NCBI GenBank assembly: GCA_905236925.1
Contig: CAJOQS010000003.1
Coordinates: 1 to 8,366 of the forward strand
Reading direction: 5' to 3'
DNA length: 8,366 nucleotides
Source of the DNA: an uncultured Lachnospiraceae bacterium
Lineage (GTDB): Bacteria > Bacillota > Clostridia > Lachnospirales > Lachnospiraceae
Below, in pieces: positions 1-6,969 of this stretch. Position numbers and translations under genes: made by a program. Numbering within the stretch: position 1 is the stretch's first letter; every line of letters begins with the position of its first letter. Below the pieces are notes generated by a model, which worked only from the letters and a program-made list of their open reading frames with translations, searched no databases and was not told the DNA's origin.

Positions 1-384
1 AGGCTTAAGGAAGCCGCGGGAGTCAGAAGTCAGAGCGGACTTGACCTGGGTGTTATAGATCATTACAACGGAACCCAAAGAAGCGTCAGAACCCTTTCGG
101 GAGGAGAATCGTTCATGGCTTCGCTTTCTCTGGCACTCGGTCTGTCGGATGAGGTTCAGTCGTCCGCCGGCGGCATCCGGATAGATACGATGTTTATTGA
201 TGAGGGCTTCGGCTCGCTGGATCATGACGCACTCGATATGGCGTTCAGGGCACTCGCCGGACTGACGGACGGCAACAGGCTGGTCGGCATCATTTCACAC
301 GTTGAGGAGCTCAAGAACCGCATCGACCGCCAGATAGTCGTCACACGGCAGAAGAGCGGCGGCAGCAGGATAGAGATGATCTGA
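1..384 (+). CDS. sbcC: Exonuclease subunit SbcC, C-terminal fragment (5' end outside window)
   Basis: This is the last 127 residues of SbcC, the SMC/Rad50-like ATPase that works with the SbcD nuclease to cleave hairpins and blocked DNA ends in the cytoplasm. The frame is open from base 1 and ends with TGA at 382-384. Visible motifs are the ABC signature LSGGES (fragment residues 32-37), Walker B with its catalytic glutamate in MFIDEGFGSLD (about 64-74) and the H-loop histidine in GIISHVEEL (about 97-105). This order and the wording FIDEGFGSLD are typical of SbcC rather than SMC or RecN. The Walker A half, the coiled coils and the zinc hook lie upstream of the window, as sbcD probably does. 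An ATG at 115 lies inside the signature motif and is not a real start. The gene is followed by a 74-base gap containing a promoter for the next gene; I see no clear terminator hairpin after it. Confidence 0.93.
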   Translation, partial: RLKEAAGVRSQSGLDLGVIDHYNGTQRSVRTLSGGESFMASLSLALGLSDEVQSSAGGIRIDTMFIDEGFGSLDHDALDMAFRALAGLTDGNRLVGIISHVEELKNRIDRQIVVTRQKSGGSRIEMI

Positions 385-391
385 GAGGTCA

Positions 392-420
392 TTGGATTTA
401 AACGCAAAGAGTGATACAAT
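392..420 (+). promoter_or_regulatory. Candidate sigma-A promoter with extended -10, upstream of the GDPD-like gene
   Basis: A -35-like TTGGAT (392-397) and a -10 TACAAT (415-420) are separated by exactly 17 bases. A TG dinucleotide one base upstream of the -10 (412-413) makes it an extended -10. A start near 427 would give a leader of about 32 bases before the ATG at 459. The -35 matches the consensus only at TTG, so the -10 element carries most of the evidence. It would drive the GDPD-like gene and probably the closely spaced genes after it. Confidence 0.6.
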
Positions 421-458
421 AGAACGAAAGATTTGTTAATGTTCAGGAGGTTGGCGGT

Positions 459-1277
459 ATGTGGATCGCACTTTTGATAATACTGATCATCGCGGCGCTG
501 ATATGCTTTCTTATAGCACCCGGGAGAGGATGCGGCAAGACAAGGCAGGATTTCTATCATCTTAATCTGGCGCATCGCGGTCTGCATACGAAGGATAAGA
601 AGGTCCCCGAGAATTCGCTTGCTGCGTTCGGAAGAGCCGCGGACGCCGGCTACGGAATAGAACTCGACCTGCAGCTGTCAAAGGACGGAAAGGTCGTTGT
701 ATTCCATGACGACACCCTGAACCGTGTATGCGGCATAGACGGAAGGGTGGATGCCTACACCTATGAGGAGCTTTGCAATTTCAGGCTGTGCGGAACGGAG
801 GAGCGGATACCTCTTTTCTCCGAGGTCCTTGAGCTTGTGGACGGACGCGTGCCTCTGCTTGTGGAATTCAAGAACGGCCCGAGAAACGATCTTCTCTGCA
901 GCCTTACGCTTCCGATGCTCCGCGCATATAAGGGAATTTTCTGCATCGAGAGCTTCAGTCCTCTGATCGTCAGGTGGTTCAGGAAGAACGCGCCGGATAT
1001 CATGCGCGGACAGCTTGCTTCGTCTTTTTCCGAGATGAAAAAGGAGCTTCCCGGATGGCAGGCGTTCGTTCTGTCGAACTGTCTTCTGAACTTCCTTGCA
1101 AGGCCGCATTTCATCGCCTACTATGTAGAAAAGCATTCTCTGCTCGTTAAGCTCTGCGAGGCTCTCGGAGCAATGCGCGCGGTATGGACCGTACGTCCCG
1201 ACTGCGATATAGAGTACCTTAAAAAGACTCGTGATATACTGATATTCGAGCTCTACGAGCCTGAAATACGTTACTGA
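459..1277 (+). CDS. Membrane-anchored glycerophosphodiester phosphodiesterase family protein
   Basis: A 272-residue GDPD-family protein; the family hydrolyses glycerophosphodiesters to glycerol-3-phosphate and an alcohol, a lipid head-group salvage step. Residues 2-20 form a hydrophobic membrane anchor, followed by a short basic linker. The TIM-barrel motifs follow: AHRG (H39, R40), ENS (E51, N52), IELD (metal ligands E68, D70), FHDD (catalytic H83, D84), VEFK (E136, K138), IESF (about 163-166) and VWTV (about 242-245). All expected catalytic residues are present. The extreme C-terminus (ILIFELYEPEI) lacks the usual family ending with a TD-P motif, so the substrate may differ from simple glycerophosphodiesters. 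The ATG at 459 is chosen for an AGGAGG at 445-450, eight bases upstream. Its own promoter lies at 392-420 and the next gene starts 30 bases after the stop, suggesting co-transcription. Which side of the membrane the domain faces is not certain. Confidence 0.88.
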   Translation: MWIALLIILIIAALICFLIAPGRGCGKTRQDFYHLNLAHRGLHTKDKKVPENSLAAFGRAADAGYGIELDLQLSKDGKVVVFHDDTLNRVCGIDGRVDAYTYEELCNFRLCGTEERIPLFSEVLELVDGRVPLLVEFKNGPRNDLLCSLTLPMLRAYKGIFCIESFSPLIVRWFRKNAPDIMRGQLASSFSEMKKELPGWQAFVLSNCLLNFLARPHFIAYYVEKHSLLVKLCEALGAMRAVWTVRPDCDIEYLKKTRDILIFELYEPEIRY

Positions 1278-1307
1278 AGCGCTGGGTATGACGGAAAGGC
1301 CTGACAT

Positions 1308-2528
1308 ATGCGGGAACTGTATGAGAAGTATCTGAACTATATGAACGAAAAGCTGGTCCTTGCGGTAGCGAGCAAGCCGGCTCTTAAAGGTGAGGGCCTT
1401 CCCGTGAAGATAAGGATCAAACCGGTCCTTATCAAGGGAAAGACTCTGTTTCAGGTTACACGTACCGTAGGGACTAAGGAGTTTCACGAAAATGTTGATA
1501 CGGAGGCGGCAGCAGGATTGCTGGCTTCATCGGCGGATCCCTCCGATATGTCCCAACCGCAGCATTTCCGTCAGATCGAGATCACAAATGGTTCTACAAG
1601 TGTAGTGAGCATGATCGGCAAAAAGGGCACGATCACGACGAAGGAGCGCAGAAATCAGGCTGCATGCTGTACTGCAGCGGCGAAGGACCTCAGTGTTAAC
1701 CGGAAGAAGAATTATGTTCTCGAAGAGGGCGTTCCGGTTCCGTTCCTTGTGAGGCTCGGAGTCATGACACCCGCAGGTGCCGTGGTCAAGGCACGCTACG
1801 ACAAGTTCCGCCAGATCAACCGCTATCTGGAATTCGTTGAGGATATAATCCCCTCGCTTCCGAAGGGCCGCGAGATATCGATCATTGACTTTGGATGCGG
1901 CAAATCGTATCTTACTTTTGCGCTGTATTATTATCTTCATGAGAAGAAGGGCTTCGATGTGCGGATAACGGGGCTTGACCTGAAGTCTGACGTTATAGAG
2001 GAATGCGGAAGGTTGGCGCGGGAATTCGGATACGACAAGCTCGAATTCCTCCACGGCGATATCGCGGACTACACGGGTACGGACAGCGTTGATATGGTTG
2101 TGACGCTGCATGCCTGCGATACCGCGACGGACTACGCCCTTTTCAAGGCAATAAGCTGGAATGCGAAGGTGATCTTCTGCGTACCGTGCTGTCAGCATGA
2201 ATTGAATAAACAGATAGACGACAGCAGTAGAAAGCCTATCATGAAATACGGTCTTATAAAGGAGCGCGTAGCTGCGCTGTATACCGATGCCTTCAGGGCA
2301 AACATGCTGGAGGAGCAGGGCTACAGAACGCAGGTGCTCGAGTTTATCGATATGGAGCATACTCCGAAGAACATCCTCATAAGGGCTGTTAAAACAGGCA
2401 GGAAGATGCTTCCTCCCGAGGCTGCCGCAGGGGAGAGAAAACAGCGGCAGGAATATGTTGAGGTCATGAAGGAGATAGGAGCGGAGCCTGCATTATACAG
2501 GCTTCTGCACCCTCAGTCCGAGAATTGA
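1308..2528 (+). CDS. Class I SAM-dependent methyltransferase, METTL25/RRNAD1-like (Methyltransf_32 type), substrate unknown
   Basis: A 406-residue protein with a Rossmann methyltransferase core in its second half. SAM-binding motif I is IIDFGCGKS (192-200), the acidic motif II end is GLDL (222-225), D251 in HGDIADY follows, and VVTLHACDTATD (264-275) forms the post-motif region. A distinctive FCVPCCQHEL (290-299) with two adjacent cysteines, and a later HTPKNILI (351-358), are marks of the family that includes eukaryotic METTL25, RRNAD1 and GSTCD. These are poorly characterised; an RNA substrate is a reasonable guess only. Residues 1-125 form a separate N-terminal region I cannot name, possibly a substrate-recognition domain, and the C-terminal 45 residues look helical. 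A GGAAAGG at 1293-1299, eight bases before the ATG, supports the start. The gene lies 30 bases after the GDPD-like gene and 15 bases before the next, so it is most likely within one operon. Confidence 0.85.
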   Translation: MRELYEKYLNYMNEKLVLAVASKPALKGEGLPVKIRIKPVLIKGKTLFQVTRTVGTKEFHENVDTEAAAGLLASSADPSDMSQPQHFRQIEITNGSTSVVSMIGKKGTITTKERRNQAACCTAAAKDLSVNRKKNYVLEEGVPVPFLVRLGVMTPAGAVVKARYDKFRQINRYLEFVEDIIPSLPKGREISIIDFGCGKSYLTFALYYYLHEKKGFDVRITGLDLKSDVIEECGRLAREFGYDKLEFLHGDIADYTGTDSVDMVVTLHACDTATDYALFKAISWNAKVIFCVPCCQHELNKQIDDSSRKPIMKYGLIKERVAALYTDAFRANMLEEQGYRTQVLEFIDMEHTPKNILIRAVKTGRKMLPPEAAAGERKQRQEYVEVMKEIGAEPALYRLLHPQSEN

Positions 2529-2543
2529 CAGGCAGGACAGGAT

Positions 2544-5087
2544 ATGAAATTCAAATATAAGGTATTGATCGTTTTCGCCGTTTTTATCGCGGCGTTGATA
2601 TATTTCGGCGGCGACATCAGGAAGTCGTTTTTTGAAACCTCAGCCGCCACTACGCAGATGAGCAGCGCCACGCTGCCCACGATCTGTTTTGATGTCAACG
2701 GAAGCAAGATCAACCGTCTTCACGGATATGTCTCGAATCTGGACGAGATGATCATGAGAGAAACGATCACTCCGGTCACATCCGCCAGAACCTTTACGGT
2801 CCTTATCGAGGAGAATGAAAGTACCGTAAAGAAGCTGAAATATGAAGTCCTCAATATGGACGGCCGGGAAGTGGAATCCGACAGCTTCACGGTGCTCGAG
2901 GCGGAAGACGGGCCGAAAAAGGTCCGCATTACCCTGAAGGAAACGATGAAGACCGGTCAGGAGTACATCTGTAAGATCACGCTGATCACCAACAAAAGTA
3001 AGAGGATATACTATTACACCCGTCTGAAGATGTATGACGACGGCTATCTCGATGAGAAGCTGGATTTCGCGCAGAGCTTCAGCAGCATCCTGTTTTCCGA
3101 CAGCGATACAGCGAAGCAGGGACTTAAGAAATACCTTGAGTCCTCGAGGTCTGCGGACAATACCTCGTTCGCGCGGGTTACGATCAAGTCGAGCTTCTTC
3201 ATGGTAACATGGGGAAACCTTGAGCCCCGCGTGATCTGGGAAGAAACGCCGACGATCAACGAGTTCTACGACAGCATGGCGTCGATCGAGCTCAAATATC
3301 TGATATCCATCGATCAGGAATCGGGTACGGAATACTACGTGGTCAAGGAGCATTTCCGCTTTACGTACACGGAGAAGCGGACCTATCTCTATACATACGA
3401 CAGGACCATGGAGGCGGTATTCGATGTCGAGAACACCTCTCTCATAAGGAACGAGTTCAAACTCGGCATCACCAACGAGACGGACGCGCAGACCGGGGCC
3501 AGCGACTCGCGCAAATACCTTTCCTTTGTCTACGGTAGGGAGCTTATGCTCTACGATGTAGACAGGAACATACTTCACAAGGTTTTCTCGTTCCGTGAGA
3601 ATAACGGGGATTACTCAAGGGACTACTACGATCAGCACGCGATAAGGCTGATACATGTCTACGACAACGGCGACGTGGATTTCATGGTCTACGGATATAT
3701 GAACCGCGGAGAATACGAGGGGCGCGTCGGGATAGTCCTGTACCGCTTTATCCTTGAGGACGAACGCATTGAGGAGCAGATGTATATCGCGGTCAATTCG
3801 AGCTATCAGCTCCTTGCTGCGGATATGACGGACTTTGCCTACTTAGGCGACCGGAACATCTTCTATTTCTCGCTCTATGACAGTATTTACGCATTTGACC
3901 TTACGACAAAGAAGCTGTCCGTGATCGCTGAAGGCGTTCCGGCTGAAAACCTTGTTTACTGCGAGGAGGAGGAATACATAGCCTGGCAGGATGACGAGGA
4001 TGATATGAAGGCCCGTGTGATCACGGTAATGAACCTTACCGACGGGACGACCAGAAGGATCGAAGCGGGATACGGCGAGAATATCCGCATCTACGGAAGG
4101 ATCAACAATAATATCATTTACGGAATGGCAAGGAAGGATGATGTTTCTACACTTGTAGACGGCAGCAGGATCCTTCCGGCATATAAGCTGTTCATAGAGG
4201 ATGGCTCGGGCAACATACTGAAGGTCTACGAAGAGAAGGATCTTTGCGTAAGGGATGTCGAGATCAGGGAAAACATGATCGTCCTGAAGAGGCTGAGGAG
4301 AAAGCTCGGAAATCCTGTTATTTATGAGGAAGCACCCGACGATTCGATCATGAACCGCCACGAGGATATCGAGCAGCCCGTTTCGGTCACAAAGCGCGTA
4401 ACGGACAAGATCCTTACGGAATACTATGTTTCTCTCCCGAAGGTGGTAGATATAGGAGTCAAGCCCACACTTGTATATGCCCTGTCAACCATAATCAACT
4501 ATGATACGACAACACGTGTGTACGAACCGGAGAACAGAACCGGCCAGTTCTATACATATTCCTTCGGAAACGTAGTTTATGCGGACCCTGCGGTGGTCAA
4601 GGCAGTTGCCGCCGCCGACGCGATGACGGGTACGGTCATCAACGCGGAAGGCAGGGTAGTATGGGAACGCGGTATCAAGACCGCAAGGTCCGAGATATCG
4701 GGCATCAGGGCGGTCGACGCCGACAACGCGCATGATCCCCTGCAGGCTGCGATGGCAATGGTCCTTGCGTATAAGAACAATGAAACGCCCACATCAGGCT
4801 TCTCGACCGGACGCTCCAGTGTTTATGAATGGATGAGCTCGGCCATGAAGTCGGTTGTACTGGATCTAACGGGGGCTTCGCTTGATGAAGTGCTCTATTA
4901 CGTATACAGGGGCAGGCCTGTAATCGCAATGAAGAAGGACGGCACCGCATGCGTGATCACCGGATATGACGCGGTATCGATCACGGTCTATGAGCCTGCT
5001 AAAAAGAAGAGCATTAAATATTCGAGCCGTGAGGCGGGCGCTATGTTCGCCGAGGCAGGGAATATTTTCATCACATACGTCGATTAA
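2544..5087 (+). CDS. Large signal-anchored protein of unknown function with a degenerate C39-like C-terminal domain
   Basis: An 847-residue protein I cannot name. Residues about 6-23 form one hydrophobic segment after a basic start (MKFKYK), so it should be anchored in the membrane with the rest outside the cell. Residues about 45-160 are strand-rich and could be an Ig-like fold (TFTVLIEE, YICKITLIT); 160-300 are mixed, with many aromatic residues. Residues about 320-600 contain repeated short strands with turn residues (for example LMLYDVDRNI, IYAFDLTTKKL, ITVMNLTDGT) suggestive of a beta-propeller. Residues about 728-847 resemble a C39-family papain-like domain: AMAMVLAY as the helix normally following the catalytic Cys, GRPVIAM, VITGYD, then VYEP. 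The catalytic Cys and His are not at their places (Pro/Leu near 732 and Thr801), so it is probably not a peptidase. No LPXTG or second membrane span is seen. A purine-rich GGCAGG at 2531-2536 serves the ATG. It may be specific to Lachnospiraceae-like Clostridia, from memory of similar hypothetical proteins. Confidence 0.8.
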   Translation: MKFKYKVLIVFAVFIAALIYFGGDIRKSFFETSAATTQMSSATLPTICFDVNGSKINRLHGYVSNLDEMIMRETITPVTSARTFTVLIEENESTVKKLKYEVLNMDGREVESDSFTVLEAEDGPKKVRITLKETMKTGQEYICKITLITNKSKRIYYYTRLKMYDDGYLDEKLDFAQSFSSILFSDSDTAKQGLKKYLESSRSADNTSFARVTIKSSFFMVTWGNLEPRVIWEETPTINEFYDSMASIELKYLISIDQESGTEYYVVKEHFRFTYTEKRTYLYTYDRTMEAVFDVENTSLIRNEFKLGITNETDAQTGASDSRKYLSFVYGRELMLYDVDRNILHKVFSFRENNGDYSRDYYDQHAIRLIHVYDNGDVDFMVYGYMNRGEYEGRVGIVLYRFILEDERIEEQMYIAVNSSYQLLAADMTDFAYLGDRNIFYFSLYDSIYAFDLTTKKLSVIAEGVPAENLVYCEEEEYIAWQDDEDDMKARVITVMNLTDGTTRRIEAGYGENIRIYGRINNNIIYGMARKDDVSTLVDGSRILPAYKLFIEDGSGNILKVYEEKDLCVRDVEIRENMIVLKRLRRKLGNPVIYEEAPDDSIMNRHEDIEQPVSVTKRVTDKILTEYYVSLPKVVDIGVKPTLVYALSTIINYDTTTRVYEPENRTGQFYTYSFGNVVYADPAVVKAVAAADAMTGTVINAEGRVVWERGIKTARSEISGIRAVDADNAHDPLQAAMAMVLAYKNNETPTSGFSTGRSSVYEWMSSAMKSVVLDLTGASLDEVLYYVYRGRPVIAMKKDGTACVITGYDAVSITVYEPAKKKSIKYSSREAGAMFAEAGNIFITYVD

Positions 5088-5096
5088 AGGCTTTTG

Positions 5097-5105
5097 AGGG
5101 GAGGA
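5097..5105 (+). promoter_or_regulatory. Strong ribosome binding site that decides the dtd start
   Basis: The sequence AGGGGAGGA lies between the preceding gene and two in-frame TTG codons at 5107 and 5113. Its GGAGG core (5100-5104) is two bases from the first TTG, too close for normal initiation, and eight bases from the second. The second TTG also gives the family-typical N-terminus MRLVIQRVSRA. Translation therefore most likely starts at 5113. Confidence 0.75.
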
Positions 5106-5112
5106 ATTGAGA

Positions 5113-5541
5113 TTGCGCCTGGTAATTCAGCGCGTTTCCCGCGCGAAGGTCAGCGTGGAAGGCGAAGTTAAGGGAAGCATCGGGAAGGGATATCTGGTCC
5201 TTCTGGGAGTCGGACGCGAGGATTCGAACGCCACGGCCGAAAAGTTTGCCGAAAAGGTATTGAAGCTCAGGATCTTCGAGGATGAGAACGGCAAGACGAA
5301 CCTGAACCTTGCACAGGTTGAGGGAGGCCTGCTGATCGTTTCACAGTTCACACTTTATGCGGATACAAGTTCAAACCGTCCGGGCTTTACGAACGCTGCT
5401 CCTCCGGAACAGGCGGAGGCGATCTACGAGCATTTTGTAAGTTACTGCGCGGAGAGGGTGCCTCTTGTGCAGCACGGTGTTTTCGGGGCCGACATGAAGG
5501 TGGAGCTTGAAAACGATGGACCGTTTACCATAATCCTTTAA
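5113..5541 (+). CDS. dtd: D-aminoacyl-tRNA deacylase (Dtd)
   Basis: A 142-residue cytoplasmic enzyme that hydrolyses D-aminoacyl-tRNAs (and glycine mischarged on tRNA-Ala), keeping D-amino acids out of protein synthesis. Residues numbered from the TTG at 5113: the N-terminal MRLVIQRVSRAKVSVEG, the active-site SQFTLYAD (77-84, with Thr80), NRPGF (88-92) followed by AAPPEQAEAIYE, and the C-terminal NDGPFTI (134-140), whose Gly136-Pro137 matches the cross-subunit Gly-cisPro motif that rejects L-amino acids. Length fits the family (about 145). An in-frame TTG at 5107 would add two residues but sits too close to the ribosome site. The gene starts 25 bases after the preceding stop, with no visible promoter, and is probably the last gene of that run. 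In many Firmicutes dtd sits beside relA; that is not so here, at least within the window. Confidence 0.96.
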   Translation: MRLVIQRVSRAKVSVEGEVKGSIGKGYLVLLGVGREDSNATAEKFAEKVLKLRIFEDENGKTNLNLAQVEGGLLIVSQFTLYADTSSNRPGFTNAAPPEQAEAIYEHFVSYCAERVPLVQHGVFGADMKVELENDGPFTIIL

Positions 5542-5553
5542 CACAAAATTCAT

Positions 5554-5582
5554 TTTACAAACCGCGCAAAATGGTGTAAACT
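5554..5582 (+). promoter_or_regulatory. Candidate sigma-A promoter for the TSCPD-murG unit
   Basis: TTTACA (5554-5559, five of six matches to TTGACA) and TAAACT (5577-5582, four of six matches to TATAAT) are separated by exactly 17 bases in an AT-rich gap between dtd and the TSCPD gene. A start near 5589 would leave about 26 bases of leader containing the AAAGGAG ribosome site at 5601-5607. I see no terminator between dtd and this site, so readthrough from upstream is also possible. Confidence 0.6.
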
Positions 5583-5614
5583 GCAAAAGCCGAAGGGCGG
5601 AAAGGAGTATTGCA

Positions 5615-5866
5615 ATGTTTGAGTATAAGACATCGGGAGTGTGCTCTCAGAAAATTGAGTTTGATATAGCCGAGGAAAACGGCAAAAAGGTTGTAAGGAA
5701 TGTTAAGTTCACCGGAGGATGCAGCGGAAACACGCAGGGTGTTGCGCGCCTCGTCGAAGGCATGGAGGTTAATGAGGCTGTTTCAAGGATTGAGGGTATC
5801 AGGTGCGGAATGAAGTCCACATCATGTCCCGACCAGCTTGCTAAGGCTATCAAGACCGCTATTTAA
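5615..5866 (+). CDS. Small TSCPD domain protein (TIGR03905-type)
   Basis: An 83-residue protein consisting of a single TSCPD domain, a fold first noted at the C-terminus of vitamin B12-dependent ribonucleotide reductases, where it has been linked to zinc or redox cysteines. Stand-alone copies are common in Firmicutes and have no established function that I know of. The defining STSCPDQLA motif is at 68-76. Four conserved-looking cysteines are visible: C10 (GVCS), C36 (GGCSGN), C64 (RCGM) and C71 (TSCPD), which could form a metal site. AAAGGAG at 5601-5607, seven bases before the ATG, supports the start. It is cytoplasmic, with no membrane segment. The stop is 14 bases before murG, so the two are almost certainly one transcript, but I know of no functional link between them. 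Confidence 0.92.
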   Translation: MFEYKTSGVCSQKIEFDIAEENGKKVVRNVKFTGGCSGNTQGVARLVEGMEVNEAVSRIEGIRCGMKSTSCPDQLAKAIKTAI

Positions 5867-5880
5867 GAGGAAAGTCGCTG

Positions 5881-6957
5881 ATGAAGAACATCATTTTGAC
5901 GGGCGGAGGCACCGCAGGACATGTCACGCCCAATATCGCACTGATCGAGCGTCTCCGGGAGATGGATTATTCGATCAGCTACATAGGCTCCTATGACGGG
6001 ATAGAAAAAGGGCTTATAGAAAAGCTCGGGATCCCTTATTACGGAATATCGTCCGGTAAGCTCAGACGCTACATCGACAGGAAAAACCTGTCGGATCCTT
6101 TTAAGGTTTTAAAGGGAATTGTTGAAGCCAACAGGCTCATGAAGCAGCTTAAGCCGGATGTCGTTTTCTCGAAGGGCGGATACGTTACTGTTCCGGTCGT
6201 TTTTGCAGCGCACAGGTTTGGTGTGCCGACTATCATACACGAGTCCGACATGACACCCGGTCTTGCTAATAAGCTGTGCATACCGAAGGCTGACAGGATC
6301 TGCTGTAATTTCGCGGAAACCATGGACTATCTTCCTGAAGGCAAGGCGATACATACCGGCACTCCCCTCAGAAAGGAACTGTTTGAGGGCGACAGGCAAA
6401 AGGGACTTGATTTCTGCGGCTTCAGCGGAAGAAGACCTGTGATCATGGTCGTCGGCGGAAGCACCGGAGCGGCTGCGATCAATGAAGCGGTCAGGAACCT
6501 CCTTCCGACACTTCTCGTTACCTACGATGTGGTCCATATCTGCGGAAAGGGCAAGTGCGACGCCGGCCTCAACGGAACGGCGGGCTATAAGCAGTTTGAA
6601 TATGTCAGTGACGAGCTGAAGGATGTATTTGCGGCTGCCGATCTTGTGATCTCACGTGCCGGAGCCAATGCCGTATGCGAGATCCTTGCTCTGGCAAAGC
6701 CCAATATCCTGATACCTCTCTCGGCTGCGGCCAGCAGAGGCGATCAGATACTGAACGCCGAATCGTTCGAGCATCAGGGCTACAGCTTCGTGCTTGAACA
6801 AGAAATGATGACCAACGAGACCTTAAGGGACGCGATAAGTACCGTTCTGATGAACAGGGAAAATTATATCGAGAAGATGAAGACCGCGACCCAGGCTGAC
6901 GCTACGGACAGGATCCTTGAACTGATCGAGTCCTACAGCGCCGGTAAGCAGAAATAA
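5881..6957 (+). CDS. murG: MurG: UDP-GlcNAc--lipid I N-acetylglucosaminyltransferase
   Basis: A 358-residue GT-B glycosyltransferase acting at the inner face of the cytoplasmic membrane, adding GlcNAc from UDP-GlcNAc to lipid I to give lipid II, the last cytoplasmic step of peptidoglycan synthesis. Motifs: glycine-rich loop GGGTAGHVTPN (8-18), SKGGYVTVPV (97-106), HESDMTPGLANK (120-131), second glycine loop GGSTGAAAIN (192-201), SRAGANAVCE (258-267) and RGDQILNAE (286-294), the last with the UDP-GlcNAc-contacting Glu/Gln region. The GGTAGH and HESD variants, instead of the proteobacterial GGTGGH and HEQN, are the usual form in streptococci and many clostridia, so I read this as the real MurG rather than a decayed paralogue. 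GAGGAAAG at 5867-5874 is the ribosome site. It sits outside a dcw division/cell-wall cluster: no mur, fts or mra gene flanks it. It is followed directly by a strong terminator. Confidence 0.95.
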   Translation: MKNIILTGGGTAGHVTPNIALIERLREMDYSISYIGSYDGIEKGLIEKLGIPYYGISSGKLRRYIDRKNLSDPFKVLKGIVEANRLMKQLKPDVVFSKGGYVTVPVVFAAHRFGVPTIIHESDMTPGLANKLCIPKADRICCNFAETMDYLPEGKAIHTGTPLRKELFEGDRQKGLDFCGFSGRRPVIMVVGGSTGAAAINEAVRNLLPTLLVTYDVVHICGKGKCDAGLNGTAGYKQFEYVSDELKDVFAAADLVISRAGANAVCEILALAKPNILIPLSAAASRGDQILNAESFEHQGYSFVLEQEMMTNETLRDAISTVLMNRENYIEKMKTATQADATDRILELIESYSAGKQK

Positions 6958-6969
6958 TGCTCCGAATAT

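Noticed and set aside
222..587. Minus-strand open frame of 121 codons across the sbcC end and the GDPD start
   Set aside because: It overlaps two real genes and a promoter in antisense, with no supporting start signal.
678..1487. Long minus-strand open frame (269 codons) opposite the GDPD-like and methyltransferase genes
   Set aside because: It lies antisense to two well-supported genes and spans their junction, has no recognisable domain, and its composition (many Arg, His, Leu) is that of a reverse-complement shadow.
1527..2360. Minus-strand open frame of 277 codons opposite the methyltransferase
   Set aside because: It covers exactly the region encoding clear SAM-binding motifs on the plus strand, and shows no motif of its own.
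2640..3578. Minus-strand open frame of 312 codons opposite the large anchored protein
   Set aside because: Antisense to a gene with a good start, membrane anchor and steady codon use; no motif and biased composition rich in Arg and Val, as expected of a shadow.
5542..5614. Possible terminator between dtd and the TSCPD gene
   Set aside because: Only a three-base GCC/GGC hairpin is visible (near 5589-5598) and there is no T-tract, so I do not call one.
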